From positions 1 to 22,338 of IMG/VR virus record IMGVR_UViG_3300048904_000170: 22,338 bases of DNA; one strand, given 5' to 3'. The notes under the pieces are model-generated. The model ran no database searches, had not been told where the DNA came from, and saw nothing but the letters and a program-made list of their open reading frames with translations. Positions 11,304-17,969 of the stretch are shown piece by piece. Position numbers and translations under genes: made by a program. Each line of letters opens with the position of its first letter. Within the stretch, counting starts at the first letter, position 1. This stretch comes from a virus.

Positions 11304-11670
11304 TGTCGTTCTCCTTAGTCTCTGAGCGAAACTGATGAATTTCATCAACAATCTTCATGAAGCCTGCATAAATAATTGTTGGATTTGAATATCCTTCAAA
11401 AGATCTTGCAAAAGATTCAACAACAGCCGCAACAGCAAAGATTACAACAGAAATATTGTAATTTTCTAGAACATCTTCGATACTTCTTGCAAGACTCTGT
11501 GCTTTGTCAGCATCGGCTGCTTTCACAATAGCAGTACAAAGATCGTCTGCAAAGCGATAAACGTGTTGACGATATTCCAAAACGCTTGGAAAATCATTCA
11601 TAGTTTTGAGAGCTTCTGCTTTCCTGCGCTTAAATTCAGGATCATTCAAGAAATCAGTTTTTGACTGCAT
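11293..11670 (-). CDS. Helical phage protein of unknown function
   Basis: 125 residues from ATG 11670, preceded by AAGGAGG at good distance. The frame is open to 11688 but those codons have no separate SD. The protein is nearly all helix (KTDFLNDPEFKRRKAEALK, DDLCTAIVKAADADKAQSLA, VVIFAVAAVVESFARSFEGY). One hydrophobic helix around residues 75-95 may pack in a bundle rather than span a membrane. No family is recognised. It overlaps both neighbours (11 and 17 bases), so translation is coupled. Confidence 0.7.
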   Translation of the reverse strand: MQSKTDFLNDPEFKRRKAEALKTMNDFPSVLEYRQHVYRFADDLCTAIVKAADADKAQSLARSIEDVLENYNISVVIFAVAAVVESFARSFEGYSNPTIIYAGFMKIVDEIHQFRSETKENDNGK

Positions 11671-11947
11671 TTTCCGCCTCCTTTTCATTTGCCATCTTTA
11701 CGGCTTCTAGCATCCATTGCATTAATAAATTACAAACCATAAGTCCAATATTTGGATCAGGATGGTAAGAAAACTTAGTTCCCATAAACCTTGCCATAGC
11801 AAGATCAACCTGAATGTTTGTGTGCCCATGTGAAACTTCATTATATTTCTTAGAAAGATTCACAACATCCTCATCGTCACAATTTTCGATGAATTTAGTT
11901 GCTAAGGCAACGGCTGTTGCAACATCATCATCAGATGGAGTTTTCAT
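11654..11947 (-). CDS. Small helical phage protein of unknown function
   Basis: 97 residues, helical throughout (VATAVALATKFIENCDDEDV, VDLAMARFMGTKFSYHP, LMVCNLLMQWMLEAVKMANE). No motif is recognised. The purine-rich AAGCAAG before ATG 11947 is a weak site. The 17-base overlap with the next gene places that gene's AAGGAGG in this gene's last codons. Shape and neighbourhood resemble the 125-residue gene, so the two may act together. Confidence 0.68.
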   Translation of the reverse strand: MKTPSDDDVATAVALATKFIENCDDEDVVNLSKKYNEVSHGHTNIQVDLAMARFMGTKFSYHPDPNIGLMVCNLLMQWMLEAVKMANEKEAENAVKN

Positions 11948-11963
11948 GGTCTTGCTTTCTTAA

Positions 11964-12086
11964 TCAGATGTCCGAAAGGAACTTTTGAGAAGTCTTGTAA
12001 AGACTCATAAGCTGCCAATAAGGCGCAAGCCAACAAACCATCATGAAGTTGGCGAAGTATTTGTAATGGTTAAAAAGATTGTTCAT
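11964..12086 (-). CDS. Possible 40-residue small protein
   Basis: The ORF starts MNNLFNHYKYFANFMM at ATG 12086 and runs through a partly hydrophobic, aromatic-rich centre (VCWLAPYWQLMSLYK) to FLSDI and TGA. It fills the gap between the terminator and the 11654 gene. The upstream site (GGAAAATTAAC) is weak. This is one of the least certain coding calls here. Confidence 0.35.
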   Translation of the reverse strand: MNNLFNHYKYFANFMMVCWLAPYWQLMSLYKTSQKFLSDI

Positions 12087-12109
12087 GTTAATTTTCCATA
12101 AATTTAACT

Positions 12110-12177
12110 AAAAAGCGAGGAACAGCCGTTGAAGGTAATGTGGGGGGCATCGACTCTTCTCAGGACCGTTCCTCGCT
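12110..12177 (-). terminator. Intrinsic terminator of the leftward transcript, long-loop form
   Basis: On the minus strand AGCGAGGAAC (12177-12168) pairs perfectly with GTTCCTCGCT (12123-12114), ten pairs, and a run of five T (12114-12110) follows at the stem's end. The 44-base loop is unusually long and contains a C6 run. On the plus strand the stem is followed by CGC then TTTT, which is weaker. It lies 40 bases beyond the 12217-13035 gene and would separate the leftward arm into two transcripts. Confidence 0.6.
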
Positions 12178-12180
12178 CGC

Positions 12181-12214
12181 TTTTACGTAAGTATTAGCTT
12201 CTACTCACGTAAAA
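12181..12214. repeat. Interrupted inverted repeat between gene end and terminator
   Basis: TTTTACGT (12181-12188) pairs with ACGTAAAA (12207-12214), and after one mismatch AGTA pairs with TACT, enclosing an 8-base loop. It includes a third copy of TAAGTATTAG. It begins two bases after the stop of the leftward gene and stands just before the terminator stem. It may be an operator, a protein-binding RNA hairpin, or part of the terminator. Confidence 0.5.
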
Positions 12215-12216
12215 CT

Positions 12217-13035
12217 CTAGAAGGCAGAGTCTTGGTTACGGCCTTCGGCCGGACTCACTTCAGTGAACTCTGCATCAACTTCGCCAGCCTCATCAACACG
12301 CGCCTTGCCCTCGATAAAGGCATCATACATCGCACGCGCAAGGTTGCGTTCTGCCGGAGTTGTCTTGCGTTCACGCTGAATGTCGCTCCCCATCCACTGA
12401 CCCTTGGCATTGGTCTTCGCACGGGAAGTGATGCGATAGGCAGCCGCCCATGCCGGACACTTGGCCCCACCGGGCGTCAACAACTCATTCATCAGGCTTT
12501 CCCAAGCCCGACAATCTGTGTGACCTGTGCCAGTAAAACTCATTGCGCAAGCAACTGGCATTCCATCATCGGGAATCCAGAAACCATAGCGGAAGCGGAA
12601 CTCTGCAACTTCAGTCTTACTTGAAGGACGGAGCCAGAACTTTCTTCCGTTGTCATCTTCTCGCAACGCGGCATCACTTGGCCGATCCTTGTGAGAACCA
12701 ACAAAGCCACCGCCGCGGGAACGCGGATTGAATTCTAACCATTTCAAATCAAGAACGGAAGGAACGAACACAAAGCCTGGATTTGGTTTAATCACAATGG
12801 GATGTGCAGACTTAAAAAGATATGCACCGGGTTCCGCACCCATAATAAAACGCTGGCCTTGTGCATTACACTCCGGAGAGTTTGCCTGCAACACGCGAAT
12901 AGTCGGAATGATGTTGTCTTCGGGGCGTTGTGATACACCCTTGCCAGCATCAGTTTCGAATTCAGCGAAATCATCTTCGCTGAAAGTAAGAGCGTTGGCA
13001 TTGCGCAACGCAATTTCTTGTGTATCAAGTGCCAC
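12217..13035 (-). CDS. Conserved phage protein, possible single-stranded-DNA-binding or replication accessory
   Basis: 272 residues starting at GTG 13035 with AAGGA seven bases upstream. A long frame of normal phage size with a compact core: PEDNIIPTIRVLQANSPECN, then GAEPGAYLFKSAHPIVIKP, then VPSVLDLKWLEFNPRSRGGG, then a Trp-rich WLRPSSKTEVAEFRFRYGFW, and a polar, acidic C-terminus (EVDAEFTEVSPAEGRNQDS). The opening pattern P.I.VLQ..SP.....G....GAEPG and the acidic tail resemble proteins that lie beside phage replication genes and are sometimes annotated as ssDNA-binding. Acidic tails are typical of such proteins. I do not see a definite OB-fold signature, so this is a cautious suggestion. 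It is the last gene before the terminator, downstream of a 219-residue conserved protein and three small genes. Confidence 0.7.
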   Translation of the reverse strand: MALDTQEIALRNANALTFSEDDFAEFETDAGKGVSQRPEDNIIPTIRVLQANSPECNAQGQRFIMGAEPGAYLFKSAHPIVIKPNPGFVFVPSVLDLKWLEFNPRSRGGGFVGSHKDRPSDAALREDDNGRKFWLRPSSKTEVAEFRFRYGFWIPDDGMPVACAMSFTGTGHTDCRAWESLMNELLTPGGAKCPAWAAAYRITSRAKTNAKGQWMGSDIQRERKTTPAERNLARAMYDAFIEGKARVDEAGEVDAEFTEVSPAEGRNQDSAF

Positions 13036-13055
13036 TTTAGTGTCCTTTCGCTTCG

Positions 13056-13286
13056 TTAAGATCGGTAAAACGCATCATCCAGTTCATGACGATCAACAGC
13101 TTGAAGATTAGTAAAGCAAACCTTCTCAGAAGCCTCTAACAAAGGAAACAAAAATCCCTCTCCCATACAGAGGCAACCGCCAATGGTAAAGAGAACTACG
13201 GAAGAAAACTTTACTTCGTTGTTGTCTGATTTAGACGCTCTTTCAGCAAGAGCTTCTAAAGCTCCCATAAACTCTGATTTTGTCAT
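13056..13286 (-). CDS. Small phage protein of unknown function
   Basis: 76 residues. A short hydrophobic Cys/Gly stretch (VVLFTIGGCLCMGEGFLFPL) lies in the middle, and helices flank it. It may be a buried core rather than a membrane segment. AAGGA precedes ATG 13286 by nine bases, and the start overlaps the upstream stop as ATGA. No function is recognised. Confidence 0.68.
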   Translation of the reverse strand: MTKSEFMGALEALAERASKSDNNEVKFSSVVLFTIGGCLCMGEGFLFPLLEASEKVCFTNLQAVDRHELDDAFYRS

Positions 13287-13495
13287 GATGTTGCATCCTT
13301 CAGATCAGAGATAAGCTCTTCGAAAGTTGCAATCTCTTTCTGAAACATTTCAATATAATCATCAGTGACATCTACACTGCTTGCTACATTATATTCTATA
13401 ACCCTGATGTTTTCTGCCATTGCTGCCTCAAGAAAAACTTTCCTTCTGGTGATACATTTATTGCAAAATGCAATGAAATCATCAAGAGTCTTCAC
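13283..13495 (-). CDS. Small helical phage protein of unknown function
   Basis: 70 residues, mostly helix (LDDFIAFCNKCITRRKVFLE, DYIEMFQKEIATFEELISDL), with a Cys-x2-Cys pair near the start. Four-base overlaps with both neighbours show a coupled operon of three small genes. No function is recognised. Confidence 0.68.
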   Translation of the reverse strand: MKTLDDFIAFCNKCITRRKVFLEAAMAENIRVIEYNVASSVDVTDDYIEMFQKEIATFEELISDLKDATS

Positions 13496-13785
13496 AGAGA
13501 GTTATCCTCTTCAAAGTATTTAAAAGAAATTCCCTCGGGCATTTCTGGACAAGGCATCCAACAAAGAGGTTCCATTCCTGAATAAGTAACCCAATCCCAT
13601 TCTTTTTCTGGAAGAAGGATTAATTCATTAGTTTTTTCATCAACGCGCCATCTTGGTTCTCTAGTAACCCACATCATATTGTGATCCCAAAACGCATCAA
13701 TCATTCTGTTCCGCGGATACGGATAAAGAAGATCAATTTTCGTTCCGTCCTTTGGTGCTGTTTCCATCGGTTGCCACGGTGACAT
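13492..13785 (-). CDS. DUF551-like phage protein
   Basis: 97 residues from ATG 13785. The opening SPWQPMETAPKDGTKIDLLY matches the DUF551 hallmark W.P.ETAPKDGT..LL, and the later WRVDEK and MEPLCWMPCPEMPEG fit the family's closing W-M-P-x-P element. The function of DUF551 is not known. It is very common in phages. I chose the internal ATG because the domain starts there and AAGGAG lies nine bases upstream. The alternative ATG at 13863 adds 26 Tyr/Asp-rich residues, also has AAGGA nine bases upstream, and directly follows the preceding stop, so it cannot be excluded. Confidence 0.75.
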   Translation of the reverse strand: MSPWQPMETAPKDGTKIDLLYPYPRNRMIDAFWDHNMMWVTREPRWRVDEKTNELILLPEKEWDWVTYSGMEPLCWMPCPEMPEGISFKYFEEDNSL

Positions 13786-13865
13786 TTTTTCTGGCTCCTT
13801 ACAGTCGTAATATTTAAAGTAGTAATATGAGTCTAGAATATGAGTTGAGTCATATTCTTGCATAT

Positions 13866-14525
13866 TTATACGTCCTTAATAACAGCTTCTTGCCCAACAC
13901 TCCCGCCAATTACATCTAATGGCGGATGTGGCAAACCTTTCTTGCGGCGCTCGCGCAACCACTTGGAAAGAGTTTGAGTGTGGACGGCTTCAATTTGTTC
14001 AAATTCAAGGCCACCCTTTCTAGCAAACTCTGCCAAGATTCGGGCTTCGCTCTCGCTTCCTGCTGGAAATTTGAACGTAAAAGTATTTTTTATCAAATGA
14101 CCACCATCGCCCGTTGCGCGCAAAGCCTCAAAGGCTTGTTCACGCCGACGCGCATCCCAACCTGCCGCAATGTTTGCGTAGCAGAAAGTTTTAAGGGTGA
14201 TCTTTTTATCGGGCAGATTTCCACCGCCGCGGATTGTGATGTCTTTAATGTTGACTTTTTCCATGAGCGCAGGAATGCGTTCATGTGTCAAACGACGCAA
14301 AGATTCTTTTGCTTCGTTAAGCCGTTCATTAAGATATTGAATATCAAGCTCAAGGTCTGCCGCATCGCGACAAGCTTTGGTAACTTCCTTGAGACTGTCG
14401 GAATTTACTTTTCTTGGAGAAAGAGCTTCTTCGGCTTCTATTTCACGAAGATATTCAGGATCGATATCGTTGATCTTATCTTCGCCATACAAGGCACGAA
14501 GAGCGTCAAGATTTTCGTTTGCCAT
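13866..14525 (-). CDS. Conserved phage protein, first gene of the leftward arm
   Basis: 219 residues. The N-terminal half has a coiled coil (ADLELDIQYLNERLNEAKES, LRRLTHERIPALMEKVNI). The C-terminal half has FEALRATGDGGHLIKNTFTF and a closing VHTQTLSKWLRERRKKGLP, ending near GGSVGQEAVI. The closing block V.TQTL..W.RE....G.P.P....G..VG..A.I is one that I have seen in phage proteins that lie next to single-stranded-DNA-binding-like genes. Its function is not established. The ATG at 14525 directly faces the repeat-rich hub. A GGAA/TTCC hairpin-like CGGAA..TTCCG element lies two bases upstream of the ATG and could mask the start or bind a repressor. As first gene of the arm it is a likely early gene. 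Confidence 0.75.
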   Translation of the reverse strand: MANENLDALRALYGEDKINDIDPEYLREIEAEEALSPRKVNSDSLKEVTKACRDAADLELDIQYLNERLNEAKESLRRLTHERIPALMEKVNIKDITIRGGGNLPDKKITLKTFCYANIAAGWDARRREQAFEALRATGDGGHLIKNTFTFKFPAGSESEARILAEFARKGGLEFEQIEAVHTQTLSKWLRERRKKGLPHPPLDVIGGSVGQEAVIKDV

Positions 14526-14549
14526 AGCGGAAGGCCCTTTCCGAAATTG

Positions 14550-14600
14550 GCTATATATGTATATGAGCTATATATGTATATGAGCTAGATATGTATATGG
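14550..14600. repeat. Three tandem 17-bp repeats (iteron- or operator-like)
   Basis: GCTATATATGTATATGA occurs exactly at 14550-14566 and 14567-14583, and a third copy at 14584-14600 differs at two positions (GCTAGATATGTATATGG). There is no spacer. The array ends 25 bases upstream of the first leftward ATG, in the leader of the leftward transcript. A 17-bp period puts successive copies about 1.6 helical turns apart. An initiator, repressor or phage promoter array could use it. Confidence 0.85.
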
Positions 14601-14604
14601 AGAA

Positions 14605-14653
14605 ACCTAGGGCATCCAGAAAGCCAATCTCGTAACCTTCCGATGCCCTAGGT
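14605..14653. repeat. Perfect 12-bp inverted repeat with 25-base spacer
   Basis: ACCTAGGGCATC (14605-14616) and GATGCCCTAGGT (14642-14653) are exact complements. They start four bases from the 17-bp repeats. The T-run after the stem on the minus strand is short (TTTCTCC), so a terminator is doubtful. An operator pair or attenuator are alternatives. Confidence 0.75.
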
Positions 14654-14850
14654 CCACTGTTGCCGCTACTCGTTGGTGACAACCGTCTTCATCTCCGGTT
14701 AGACAATTGATCATTCAATTGCATTTATTCAAAGCACTCGCAATGCCCGAATAAATGAGTCATAATGACTTCTAAATCCTTTAGCGCCTATACCGAAACG
14801 GCTCCAGCGCGGATTAGGACGGCCCAACAACGCATAACGCGCGTGTTAGC

Positions 14851-14904
14851 GGAATGGTTCCCTCGGCCGAGTTAGGGGCGCAAGGGCGCCCCTGAAACCA
14901 TTCC
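14851..14904. repeat. Nested inverted repeats forming a three-arm or cruciform structure
   Basis: GGAATGGTT (14851-14859) pairs with AACCATTCC (14896-14904). Inside lie the 10-bp palindrome CTCGGCCGAG (14862-14871) and the hairpin AGGGGCGC-AAGG-GCGCCCCT (14874-14893). The elements account for nearly all bases in the segment. GAATGGTT recurs at 15102-15109 opposite AACCAT at 15131-15136. Confidence 0.7.
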
Positions 14905-14962
14905 CACGCCTTGGCTATTATAGATCGGCAAGCCGCCAAGCCTCTTGTCCGACCACAACAAG

Positions 14963-15039
14963 TATAGGAAAAACACACACCGTAGCCATCGTCTTTAAGT
15001 TGGTGTATGTTTCATAGGTGGATGGCTCACTTTCCTATA
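14963..15039. repeat. Crossing inverted repeats (pseudoknot-like) in the rightward leader
   Basis: The outer arms TATAGGAAA (14963-14971) and TTTCCTATA (15031-15039) are perfect. Inside, ACACACACC (14973-14981) can pair with GGTGTATGT (15002-15010, one mismatch), and AGCCATC (14984-14990) pairs with GATGGCT (15021-15027). The last two pairings cross, as in an H-type pseudoknot. The element lies about 210 bases before the helicase start. Confidence 0.5.
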
Positions 15040-15249
15040 TCTCAAATCAGGCATGGCTTCTAGCTGAAGCCACCCTGACCCACCCCCTAAGGCAGTTCAG
15101 CGAATGGTTGGCGAACCAAGCGCCGCGTCGAACCATCAATCTAGCGCCCCTTGCGCCCGGCCACAAGCCCCATTATCATATTTTTTCGCGATTTCGTCCA
15201 AACGGACGACTTTTAAGAAAAATCGAAGAATTATTCAAGGAAACCCACA

Positions 15250-17547
15250 ATGAATTCCGTCCACGAAAAAGACCTTCCAGCATCATTGCTTGCTTACTTT
15301 AACAGAATTGGCGCACATGTCCTCAATTTTAAAAGAGCAATGGTCAAGGAAGAAGGGAGTAAATACTACGTCGAAAAAGTAATCCTTAAGGTTCTGCCAG
15401 ATGGCACCATAGAAACCAAAGAAGAACATAAGTCCTGGCTTCCTTTAAAGACTGAACAGGAACTAATCAGAGCAGAATTCGTTGGGCGCGAATTCCCTAT
15501 TTACAAAGAATCCACTGAAATCAATGCGCTTGAGCTTCGCCAAAAGCTTATGCGCGAGCATTCCGACTCGCAGGTATACCTGTTTTATAACCAAGAAACA
15601 GGCAACGTCAAGATGGTCCAGCATCGATACGATGATGTTGACAATGAAAGACAGTTCATTCCTTACACTTACTGGTCTGACATGGAATGGCGTAAAATGG
15701 AGCCTGAGGGCGGGCTTCCGTTTTTCAAGCCAAAAGTTGCCACTTGTAAAAGTATCATGGTGCATGAAGGCGCCAAAGCAGCACAAGCAGCACAAAGAAT
15801 TGTGGACAAGGAAGAAAGGGATCATGTTTGGTATGAAGATCTGAAGGATTATGAACACTGGGGAATGATTGGCGGGGCAACAGCAACGCACAGAACAGAC
15901 TATAGTGAACTTCATAAAAGAGAATCCAAAGATGTTGTCTATGTTTGCGATAATGATTACCTTGGAAAGGAGGCATTGGAGACTATTAGCAAGCATTACA
16001 GAAGAAGTATGAAGGGAATTTATTTCGATTATCGTTGGCCTAATCATTGGGATATGGCCGATCCTTTTCCTGATCATCCAGAATTGTGGAAAGTTAGCCA
16101 AGAAACTGGAGTAAAGCACTACAACGGCCCTAAACTATTGCATCTAGCCCGTCCCGCCACTTGGGCAACGCAAGTAATCGAAACAGGAACTCGCGGCAGG
16201 CCGCTGATCGCCATCACAAGAGACTTTGGCGAGGAATGGATTCATTCTGTTGAGCCTGAAATTTACATCAATAAACACCTGCCACATGAGCAATACACGA
16301 AGGAAGGATTTAATAATCTTGTAAAGCCGTTTTCAGACGCAAAGGATACAGCCGACAAGCTGCAACGGCACAACTCAAGCAAGTCAATCAAGCTCACATA
16401 TGATCCAACAAAAGAATCAGGAATTATTCAAGGTGGAGGAGTTAAAGGCAATCTTGTTTTGAATACTTATGTTCCTTCACTTATTGAAGCAACTCCTTAT
16501 GAGAATGTTGAGGAAATCAGACCTTGGTTGGATTTTCTTAAAATTCTTATTCCAAGTGAAGGTGATCGTCACAATCTTAAGAAATGGATTGCGACATTGA
16601 TCTCGCGTCCTGACATTCGCATGACATTTGGCGTGTTGTTGATCAGTGAAAGAATGGGCGTAGGAAAGGATACCCTTGGCGAGCGAATCTTGGCTCCACT
16701 TGTCGGAGTAACAAACTGTTCTTTCCCGAACGAATCGAATATTGTCGACTCAAGCTTTAACGACTGGGTCGGCAATAAAAGACTAGCAGTAGTCCACGAG
16801 ATTTACGCTGGGCATTCTTCGAAAGCCTATAATAGACTTAAGAGTTACATAACGGATACTCATATCGACATCAATAAGAAGTATATGAATACTTATAAGG
16901 TCGAAAATTGGACTCATATGTTCGTTATGTCGAACAGCACGAACGCGCTGAAGGTAAGCGCGGGAGATCGCAGGTGGTTCGTGCCTTTCGTCACTGAAAA
17001 AGTTCAACCGTTCACATATTGGAACAATTTTTTCGATTGGTTAGAAAAGCGCGGTGGATTAAGTCTTATCCGACATTGGTGCGATTTACAAATGTTGCCC
17101 GGTGGAGTTGGATATTTCCAACGTGGTGAAATTGCGCCTGGATCAGAAGCCAAAGATAATGTTGTGAAAGATGGTTATTCGCCTGGAATGAGATTGCTGT
17201 ATGACGCAGCAAGGGAAATCAAGGAAGATAACGCAGATCGTTTAGTAGCCATAACCGACAGGCAGGCTCAGAATGTTTTGAAGCAATTCATGTATAATGG
17301 ACAAGATATGAAATATCTTGAAAAAACATCAACCATTCGCAAGGTTTTTGAAACAGCAGGATGGCACATTGGATGGGAACAAATTAAGAATCGAGATTGG
17401 AATGGCGTAAAATGTCGTGATCATAGAGTGATGTTAACCGGACCAGACGCGGAAGCTTTTGTTTCGGCACAAGTAGGCACAATAATGGCAGCGGCTCCTG
17501 AGTTGTATGACTTGCTTAGTTTGTTGAAGGGGAGAGAGGGGTTCTAG
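15250..17547 (+). CDS. Toprim-SF3 helicase, phage primase-helicase
   Basis: 765 residues. An N-terminal domain of about 160 residues is unassigned. Residues 165-275 look like a Toprim fold: SIMVHEGAKAAQAAQ (Glu173), VYVCDNDYLGKEA (Asp234, Asp236) and HWDMADPFP, as in phage primases. Residues 420-580 form a D5/SF3-type helicase of the DUF5906 kind: Walker A ERMGVGKDTLGE (GVGKDT 470-475), Walker B RLAVVHEIY (511-519), motif C HMFVMSNSTNA (556-566) and DRRWF (573-577) as arginine finger. The C-terminal 150 residues are probably a DNA-binding part. It should unwind DNA at the fork and make primers. As the only rightward gene beside the hub it probably starts replication there. AAGGA lies nine bases before the ATG. 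Product length suits a fused primase-helicase. Confidence 0.9.
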   Translation: MNSVHEKDLPASLLAYFNRIGAHVLNFKRAMVKEEGSKYYVEKVILKVLPDGTIETKEEHKSWLPLKTEQELIRAEFVGREFPIYKESTEINALELRQKLMREHSDSQVYLFYNQETGNVKMVQHRYDDVDNERQFIPYTYWSDMEWRKMEPEGGLPFFKPKVATCKSIMVHEGAKAAQAAQRIVDKEERDHVWYEDLKDYEHWGMIGGATATHRTDYSELHKRESKDVVYVCDNDYLGKEALETISKHYRRSMKGIYFDYRWPNHWDMADPFPDHPELWKVSQETGVKHYNGPKLLHLARPATWATQVIETGTRGRPLIAITRDFGEEWIHSVEPEIYINKHLPHEQYTKEGFNNLVKPFSDAKDTADKLQRHNSSKSIKLTYDPTKESGIIQGGGVKGNLVLNTYVPSLIEATPYENVEEIRPWLDFLKILIPSEGDRHNLKKWIATLISRPDIRMTFGVLLISERMGVGKDTLGERILAPLVGVTNCSFPNESNIVDSSFNDWVGNKRLAVVHEIYAGHSSKAYNRLKSYITDTHIDINKKYMNTYKVENWTHMFVMSNSTNALKVSAGDRRWFVPFVTEKVQPFTYWNNFFDWLEKRGGLSLIRHWCDLQMLPGGVGYFQRGEIAPGSEAKDNVVKDGYSPGMRLLYDAAREIKEDNADRLVAITDRQAQNVLKQFMYNGQDMKYLEKTSTIRKVFETAGWHIGWEQIKNRDWNGVKCRDHRVMLTGPDAEAFVSAQVGTIMAAAPELYDLLSLLKGREGF

Positions 17548-17556
17548 GGTTAAGGG

Positions 17557-17568
17557 TATATGCTCTAG
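17557..17568 (+). promoter_or_regulatory. Repeated 12-mer TATATGCTCTAG, copy 1
   Basis: The exact 12-mer occurs here, ten bases after the helicase stop, and again at 17992-18003 upstream of the 18066 gene. Both copies are in short intergenic gaps on the same strand. The TATAT start could be part of a -10 element. No convincing -35 is seen for this copy. It may be a phage-specific promoter. Confidence 0.35.
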
Positions 17569-17592
17569 TTTGTAAAATACACCCTGTTTTCT

Positions 17593-17691
17593 GGGGTAAA
17601 ACGCGTCAGTTTCCTACGTAGATAGAATCAAATCAAAGAAGGTAAGAAGGATTAAATTATATAGGAACCGGGAACTCATGCGTTTAACCCC
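17593..17691 (+). promoter_or_regulatory. Long-stem leader structure upstream of a small membrane gene
   Basis: GGGGTAAAACGC (17593-17604) pairs with GCGTTTAACCCC (17680-17691), 11 of 12 positions. Inside, TTCCTA (17611-17616) pairs with TAGGAA (17662-17667). A further TTTACCCCA (17694-17702) can pair instead with TGGGGTAAA (17592-17600), so two stems compete for the same 5' arm. The 226-base gap before the 17774 gene has no convincing ORF. Confidence 0.45.
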
Positions 17692-17773
17692 ACTTTACCC
17701 CACCCCCAAGGTTCATTTGCGGCCAAGCTGGTTGTACCCCTGTGAACCCAAATCATTTTTTGTGAGGAAGAAA

Positions 17774-17935
17774 ATGCGCAAATTTTTGTTTCCAATTTAT
17801 AAGGAAAAGATTTATGAAATTCAACAACCAAAGAAGAAAAAATTTAATGCAATTTGGATTGTTGTGATTTTTGGAATCATTGCAATTCTTTGCAAGTTGA
17901 GTGTAATTTATATTGACAGAATGTATCCAACATAA
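17774..17935 (+). CDS. 53-residue single-pass membrane protein
   Basis: Start ATG 17774 is chosen because AGGA lies six to seven bases upstream. The frame opens at 17678 but the earlier codons lie in a Pro-rich, C-run segment without SD. The N-terminus is basic and aromatic (MRKFLFPIYKEKIYEIQQPK, then KKK). One membrane helix follows (about residues 25-45, NAIWIVVIFGIIAILCKLSV), and then a short outside tail (DRMYPT). The positive-inside rule puts the N-terminus in the cytoplasm. Function is unknown. Confidence 0.7.
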   Translation: MRKFLFPIYKEKIYEIQQPKKKKFNAIWIVVIFGIIAILCKLSVIYIDRMYPT

Positions 17936-17969
17936 ATATGTGTTTTTTGGCGCGATTGGCTTGTGCCGC

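Larger units (their letters stand above)
14526..15249. other. 724-base divergent non-coding hub, candidate origin and control region
   Basis: This stretch separates the leftward and rightward arms. It lacks convincing ORFs. It contains 17-bp tandem repeats (14550-14600), a 12-bp inverted repeat (14605-14653), palindromes CAATTGA/TCAATTG (14704-14721), CATTTATTC/GAATAAATG (14722-14757) and AGTCAT/ATGACT (14758-14770), a near-palindrome at 14834-14849 (TAACGCGCGTGTTA), the cruciform at 14851-14904 and the crossing repeats at 14963-15039. A further hairpin TCGTCC/GGACGA (15194-15209) lies just before the rightward gene. Divergent promoters should lie here, but I find no convincing sigma70 match on either strand. 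The AT-rich repeats next to GC-rich hairpins resemble replication origins. Confidence 0.55.

Noticed and set aside
13926-14588. Rightward 220-codon ORF
   Set aside because: It is antisense to the 219-residue conserved phage protein, Cys/Phe-rich and without SD. The sense product has the better composition and family pattern.
15018-15302. Rightward 94-codon ORF in the hub leader
   Set aside because: No SD, it runs over palindromic DNA and overlaps the primase-helicase start, and its sequence lacks protein-like order.
15463-16119. Leftward 218-codon ORF
   Set aside because: Antisense to the primase-helicase N-terminus, with hydrophobic shadow composition.
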